DNA of 64,000 bases from the NCBI GenBank assembly GCA_001429255.1, contig LMJI01000001.1, positions 3,079,879-3,143,878 of the forward strand, given 5' to 3'. Shown one piece after another: positions 60,362 through 64,000 of this stretch. The notes below the pieces were generated by a model that was not told the origin of the DNA, searched no databases, and saw only the letters and a program-made list of their open reading frames with translations. Origin of the DNA: Cellulomonas sp. Root930. GTDB lineage: Bacteria > Actinomycetota > Actinomycetes > Actinomycetales > Cellulomonadaceae. The position numbers and the translations under genes were made by a program. Positions within the stretch are counted from its first letter, which is position 1. The number at the start of each line of letters is the position of its first letter.

Positions 60362-61672
60362 ATGTCCAGGCGCAGAATCAGCTCCCCGCAAGCACGCAGC
60401 CTCGGTGGCCGTCGATGGCGCGCCCCCGCCGTCGTGGCGGCGCTCGCCGTCGGCTGCACGATGGCCGGTTCCGGGGTCGCCGTCGCCGGCGACCACCCCC
60501 ACGGCGCCCCGGACCTGTTCGTCGCCGCGTGGGACCTCACGGCCACCCAAGCCCTCGCCGCCGCGGGGTTCAACCCCGTCGAGAGCCACGTGATGTTCGC
60601 CTACGTCGCGATCGCGGAGTACGACGCCGCGGTCGCGGTCCACGGCCACGGCGACCACTTCGCCGTGGACGCCGACGCACCCCGCGGCGCGTCCGCCGAG
60701 GCGGCGGTGTCGACCGCTGCGCACCGGGTCCTGGCTCACTACCTGCCCGCCCAGAAGCCGACGATCCTGGACCCGGCGTACCAGACCGCGCTCGCGTCGA
60801 TCCCCGACGGCAGCGCCGAGACGGCCGGTGTCGCAGTCGGCGAGCGTGTCGCCGCGGCCTTGATCGAGCTGCGCCGCGACGACGGCTTCCGCGCCACGGT
60901 GCCCTACACGCCGCCGGTCCCGGCGCCCGTCGGAACCTGGATCCCGACCGCTCCGACCCCACCGTTGGGGACGTTCCTCCCCGGGATGCGCCCGTTCGCG
61001 CTGCGCTCGGCCGACCAGTTCCGCCCCGACGGCCCGCCGGACCTCGACAGCCGGCGGTGGGCCAAGGACTACGCCGAGGTGGCAGCGCTCGGTTCAGCCA
61101 CGAGCACCGTCCGGACGCCGGACCAGACGGCGGCCGCCCGGTTCTGGGGCGAACCGCCGTTCACGCAGGCCCACGCCTCGTTCCGACTCTTCCTCGACCA
61201 GCACGACCTTGACCTGGCCGACGCCACGCGCTTCCAGGCCATGATGTCCGTGACCTACGCCGACGCCTTGATCGCCTGCTTCGACGCCAAGTACCGCTAC
61301 GCGTTCTGGCGCCCGGTGACTGCGATCCCTGCTGGGGACACCGACGGGAACCGCCGCACGATCGCTGACCCGTCCTGGACGCCGCTGATCCCGACGCCGA
61401 ACCACCCCGAGTACCCGAGCGCGCACAGCTGCATCACACCCGCCTCGGGGATCGTGCTCTCGAGGTTCCTGGGCACCGCGCACATCGACTTCACCGTGCC
61501 CAGCGTGACCGGCGGCGCAGCCCGGCACTTCGCGACGAGGCAGGACCTCACGAGCGAGGTCGGAAACGCCAGGATCTGGGGCGGCGTGCACTTCCGCAGC
61601 GCCGTCGACGACGGCACCGCGATCGGCGAGCGGACCGCCAAGTACGTTCTGCGCCACCATTTCGACCGATAG
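60362..61672 (+). CDS. Secreted vanadium-haloperoxidase/PAP2-superfamily protein
   Basis: A 436-residue protein starting at ATG 60362 behind GAAGGAG. The signal peptide (about 1-40) has a long basic n-region. All-helical; the C-terminal active-site signatures are HPEYPSAHS (about 348-356) and GGVHFRSAVDDG (about 406-417), with the phosphate/vanadate-binding Arg and His. YRYAFWRPVTAI precedes them. The family contains both vanadium haloperoxidases and acid phosphatases; metal use cannot be read from sequence. Confidence 0.9.
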   Translation: MSRRRISSPQARSLGGRRWRAPAVVAALAVGCTMAGSGVAVAGDHPHGAPDLFVAAWDLTATQALAAAGFNPVESHVMFAYVAIAEYDAAVAVHGHGDHFAVDADAPRGASAEAAVSTAAHRVLAHYLPAQKPTILDPAYQTALASIPDGSAETAGVAVGERVAAALIELRRDDGFRATVPYTPPVPAPVGTWIPTAPTPPLGTFLPGMRPFALRSADQFRPDGPPDLDSRRWAKDYAEVAALGSATSTVRTPDQTAAARFWGEPPFTQAHASFRLFLDQHDLDLADATRFQAMMSVTYADALIACFDAKYRYAFWRPVTAIPAGDTDGNRRTIADPSWTPLIPTPNHPEYPSAHSCITPASGIVLSRFLGTAHIDFTVPSVTGGAARHFATRQDLTSEVGNARIWGGVHFRSAVDDGTAIGERTAKYVLRHHFDR

Positions 61673-61832
61673 GAACGCTCGGGGCCGGGCCGCGGGAAGC
61701 CACACGGTGCGGTTCGACCGGATCCAGTCCCGCGACCTCTCGTCGCACGAGCACGCCGACAGGCTCGGCGGACGCGGCGCGGACCGTCCAAGGCCCGGCT
61801 AGACGGGGAGATCTGGCTCCGCCGAACAGAAC

Positions 61833-61867
61833 TCAGGCCTGGTGAGACACCGTCTCACCAGGCCTGA
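61833..61867 (-). terminator. Terminator of tRNA-Pro
   Basis: A perfect 16-bp stem (61833-61848 with 61852-61867, 3-nt loop) begins 5 nt beyond the tRNA 3' end on the minus strand. It is followed by a T-rich GTTCTGTTC. Being symmetrical, it could also stop transcripts from the PAP2 gene. Confidence 0.9.
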
Positions 61868-61871
61868 TACG

Positions 61872-61945
<74 letters not shown>

Positions 61946-61972
61946 TCGGCTCCCGCAGAAGCCTCGGAAACT

Positions 61973-63016
61973 CTACCCCACGGGCGAGGTCGTCCGGTCA
62001 CCGGCGATCACGTCGAGCTCAGCAGCGACGACCGCGAGGATCACCAGGTCGATAGCGAGCCCGATGGTGGCGTCCCACGGCGAGAGCCGGAACAGGAAGA
62101 TCTGCGTCACCAGTAGCGCGACGAGCGCGGCGCGGCGGAACCAGCGGTAGCCGGACTCGCGGTCGCGCCGGACCCGCACCAGCCCGACCACGGCGAACGC
62201 GGTCGACGCGAGCCCGCTGAGCAGGAGGCCGACGACCAGCCACACCGGCTCGTCGTCGGACGCGGACCAGCCGTAGATCCCGCGTCCGAGCGTCACGAAC
62301 GACGTGGCGACCAGCACGGCGACCGTCACCCATGGCACCCAGCGGGCGCGCACCAGCCACCGGGATGCGCCCACGATCCACTGCGACAGGGCACCGATCG
62401 GGTCGGGGACCTCGACGGCGTCGTGCTCCACCGCGTCGAGGAGTGCACGGACCTCGTCGGCACCGGGGGCGTCTCCCGCCCGGGACAGGTACCAGCGCGC
62501 CCGGGTCCGCTCGCGGGCGCTGAAGCCGCCCGCCAGCCCGGCGACTGCCTGGTCGGCGGCGGCCGCGAGGAACTCGGCCGGGTCGCGCGGGTGCCGGCGC
62601 TGCAGCACGTCGGCGAACAGGCCCAGGGCGATGACGACCAGGTAGATGAGGGCCGCCGTCGGCTCCCAGAAGTAGTCGTAGTCGGAGGTGACGAACTTGC
62701 CGACCTCGTCGATGAACAGCCCGAAGCCGATGCCGGAGAGCAGGACGGCGAACCGTCGCACCACCGGCCCGATGAAGGTCATGAGCACGATGAACGCCAG
62801 CGCCATGAGCAGACCGCCCCACAGCACGTGGGAGATGTGCACTCCCCCGCCGCCGAGCTGGGGGAAACCGGTGAGGCTGAGCAGGAGTCGCGTCACGATG
62901 ACCGTGGCCAGCGTGATCACCAGGAAGCCGGTGATGTGGCTGCTCGACGCGGGGTCGCGCGGCAGCCCGAGCCTCAGCAGAGGCCGCCGCCGCTGCACCG
63001 GCCCGTCGGGCGTCAC
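61973..63016 (-). CDS. Hypothetical multi-pass membrane protein
   Basis: A 347-residue protein with about four N-terminal helices (residues 28-140, including [19 protein letters not shown] and [22 protein letters not shown]), a soluble middle (about 145-215) and four more helices at the C-terminus. The acidic/aromatic DEVGKF...DYDYFWEP segment is conserved-looking. The GTG start overlaps the der stop (GTGA). Family not recognised by name. Confidence 0.82.
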   Translation of the reverse strand: MTPDGPVQRRRPLLRLGLPRDPASSSHITGFLVITLATVIVTRLLLSLTGFPQLGGGGVHISHVLWGGLLMALAFIVLMTFIGPVVRRFAVLLSGIGFGLFIDEVGKFVTSDYDYFWEPTAALIYLVVIALGLFADVLQRRHPRDPAEFLAAAADQAVAGLAGGFSARERTRARWYLSRAGDAPGADEVRALLDAVEHDAVEVPDPIGALSQWIVGASRWLVRARWVPWVTVAVLVATSFVTLGRGIYGWSASDDEPVWLVVGLLLSGLASTAFAVVGLVRVRRDRESGYRWFRRAALVALLVTQIFLFRLSPWDATIGLAIDLVILAVVAAELDVIAGDRTTSPVG

Positions 63017-64000
63017 CGCTTGCGCTTCTCCCGGACACGCACCGAGATCGAGATGGGCGTGCCCTCGAAGCCGAAGGTCTCGCGCAGGCGGCGCTCGATG
63101 TACCGGCGGTAGCCGGGGTCGAGGAAGCCGGTCGCGAAGATGACGAAGCGGGGCGGCCGGGTGGACGCCTGCGTCGCGAACAGGATGCGCGGCTGCTTGC
63201 CGCCCCGCAGCGGGTGCGGGTGGGCCGCGACGAGCTCACCCAGGAACGCGTTGAGTCGCCCGGTCGAGATGCGCATGTCCCACGACTCGAGCGCGCGCTC
63301 GAGCGCCGGCACCATGCGGTCCGTGTGCCAGCCTGTCTTCGCGGAGATGTTCACGCGGGGCGCCCACTGCACCTGCACGAGGTCCTGCTCGATCTCGCGC
63401 TCGAGGAACGGGCGGCGGTCCTCGTCCATGAGGTCCCACTTGTTGTACGCGATGACGAGGGCGCGGCCCGCCTCGATGACCTGCGTGATCACGCGCGTGT
63501 CCTGCTCGGTGAGCTTGACGGAGGCGTCGACCAGGACGACGGCGACCTCGGCCTTCTCGATCGCGGCCTGCGTGCGCAGCGAGGCGTAGAAGTCGGCACC
63601 GGACGTCTGGTGCACACGACGCCTGATCCCGGCGGTGTCGACGAAGACCCAGGGCTTGCCCTTGAGCGCGACGAGCTCGTCGACCGGGTCGCGCGTGGTG
63701 CCGGCGACGGAGTCGACGACGACGCGCTCGGCGCCGAGCACCTTGTTCAGCAGCGAGGACTTGCCGACGTTGGGGCGGCCGACCAGCGCGACGCGGCGGG
63801 GTCCGTCGGGGATCGGTGTGCCGTGCGCGGAGACCTCGGGCAGCGCGTCGATGGCGGCGTCCAGCAGGTCGCCGGTGCCGCGGCCGTGCAGCGCGGAGAC
63901 GGGGAACGGCTCGCCCAGCCCGAGCGACCAGAGGTTGGCGGCATCGGCCTCACCGGCGGGTCCGTCGACCTTGTTGGCGCAGAGCACCACGGGCTTGCCG
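63013..64000 (-). CDS. der: Ribosome-biogenesis GTPase Der (N-terminal part beyond the window)
   Basis: The visible 329 residues begin in the first G domain at its G4 motif (CANKVDG) and G5-like SALHG. A complete second G domain follows ([27 protein letters not shown]), then the KH-like C-terminal domain ending VREKRKR. Two tandem GTPase domains define Der/EngA, essential for 50S subunit assembly. The 5' end lies past base 64000. Confidence 0.97.
   Translation of the reverse strand, partial: GKPVVLCANKVDGPAGEADAANLWSLGLGEPFPVSALHGRGTGDLLDAAIDALPEVSAHGTPIPDGPRRVALVGRPNVGKSSLLNKVLGAERVVVDSVAGTTRDPVDELVALKGKPWVFVDTAGIRRRVHQTSGADFYASLRTQAAIEKAEVAVVLVDASVKLTEQDTRVITQVIEAGRALVIAYNKWDLMDEDRRPFLEREIEQDLVQVQWAPRVNISAKTGWHTDRMVPALERALESWDMRISTGRLNAFLGELVAAHPHPLRGGKQPRILFATQASTRPPRFVIFATGFLDPGYRRYIERRLRETFGFEGTPISISVRVREKRKR

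Noticed and set aside
63013..64000. GTPase next to the hydrogenase region as a HydF maturase
   Set aside because: It has a second complete G domain plus a KH-like end, which identifies Der. HydF has a single G domain and a cysteine-rich Fe-S domain.

Overview
The window is chromosomal DNA of a high-GC actinobacterium. It is most probably a Cellulomonas or a close relative. Codon third positions are overwhelmingly G/C, GTG starts are common, and many genes overlap by 4 bp (ATGA/GTGA). Three large secreted cellulases/hemicellulases are built from modules typical of that genus: GH6-Fn3x3-CBM2, GH5-Fn3x2-CBM2 and GH74-PT linker-CBM2. The first two match the domain order of C. fimi CbhA and CenD. 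I see no prophage, insertion sequence, CRISPR array or rRNA. One tRNA (Pro, anticodon GGG) is present.

Layout. 1-4.6 kb: tandem cellulases cbhA (5' end outside the window) and cenD. 4.6-7.0 kb: threonine aldolase, a DUF6328 membrane protein, a Fur/Zur-type regulator and HU. 7.2-11 kb: a non-homologous end-joining locus with Ku plus a PHP phosphoesterase on one strand and separate ligase and polymerase genes on the other. 11-13 kb: Dps and an App1-type phosphatase. 13-16 kb: GH74 xyloglucanase behind a perfect 14-bp LacI/CelR-type palindrome. 16-21 kb: mqo, small unknown proteins, a sigma factor coupled to ogt, pirin and a YbaK-like deacylase. 20.9-24.4 kb: a coupled operon of a receiver/glutaredoxin-like/thioredoxin-reductase-like fusion, a cNMP-domain histidine kinase and a UBP zinc finger. 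24.6-27.5 kb: PAS-ANTAR-STAS and PAS-SpoIIE-HATPase-STAS regulators. 27.5-29.4 kb: ECF sigma/anti-sigma divergent from a COG4315-type lipoprotein. 30-42 kb: small stress and redox genes, including DUF6529-Rieske, dodecin, CDGSH plus haem-oxygenase-like diiron protein, Hsp20 with a CIRCE element, a three-gene envelope cluster, YihY and Mn-catalase. 42-49 kb: GH35 beta-galactosidase and a DUF5107-TPR protein with a divergent AraC regulator. 49-53 kb: a lipoprotein, a secreted endo/exonuclease-phosphatase-family protein and two oxidoreductases. 53.3-58.9 kb: an operon of a fused [FeFe]-hydrogenase (GltD-like diaphorase plus H-cluster domain) and an ABC transporter. 59-64 kb: SRPBCC, GNAT, a secreted PAP2/haloperoxidase, tRNA-Pro, a membrane protein and der (5' end outside the window).

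How the genes fit together. The organism appears to be an aerobic or facultative plant-polysaccharide degrader. CbhA and CenD attack cellulose, the GH74 enzyme attacks xyloglucan, and GH35 removes terminal galactose. The [FeFe]-hydrogenase could dispose of NAD(P)H as H2 when oxygen is limiting. Much of the remaining sequence encodes stress and redox management. The two least understood modules are the redox-flavoprotein two-component operon (20944-24430) and the hydrogenase-ABC transporter operon (53300-58857).
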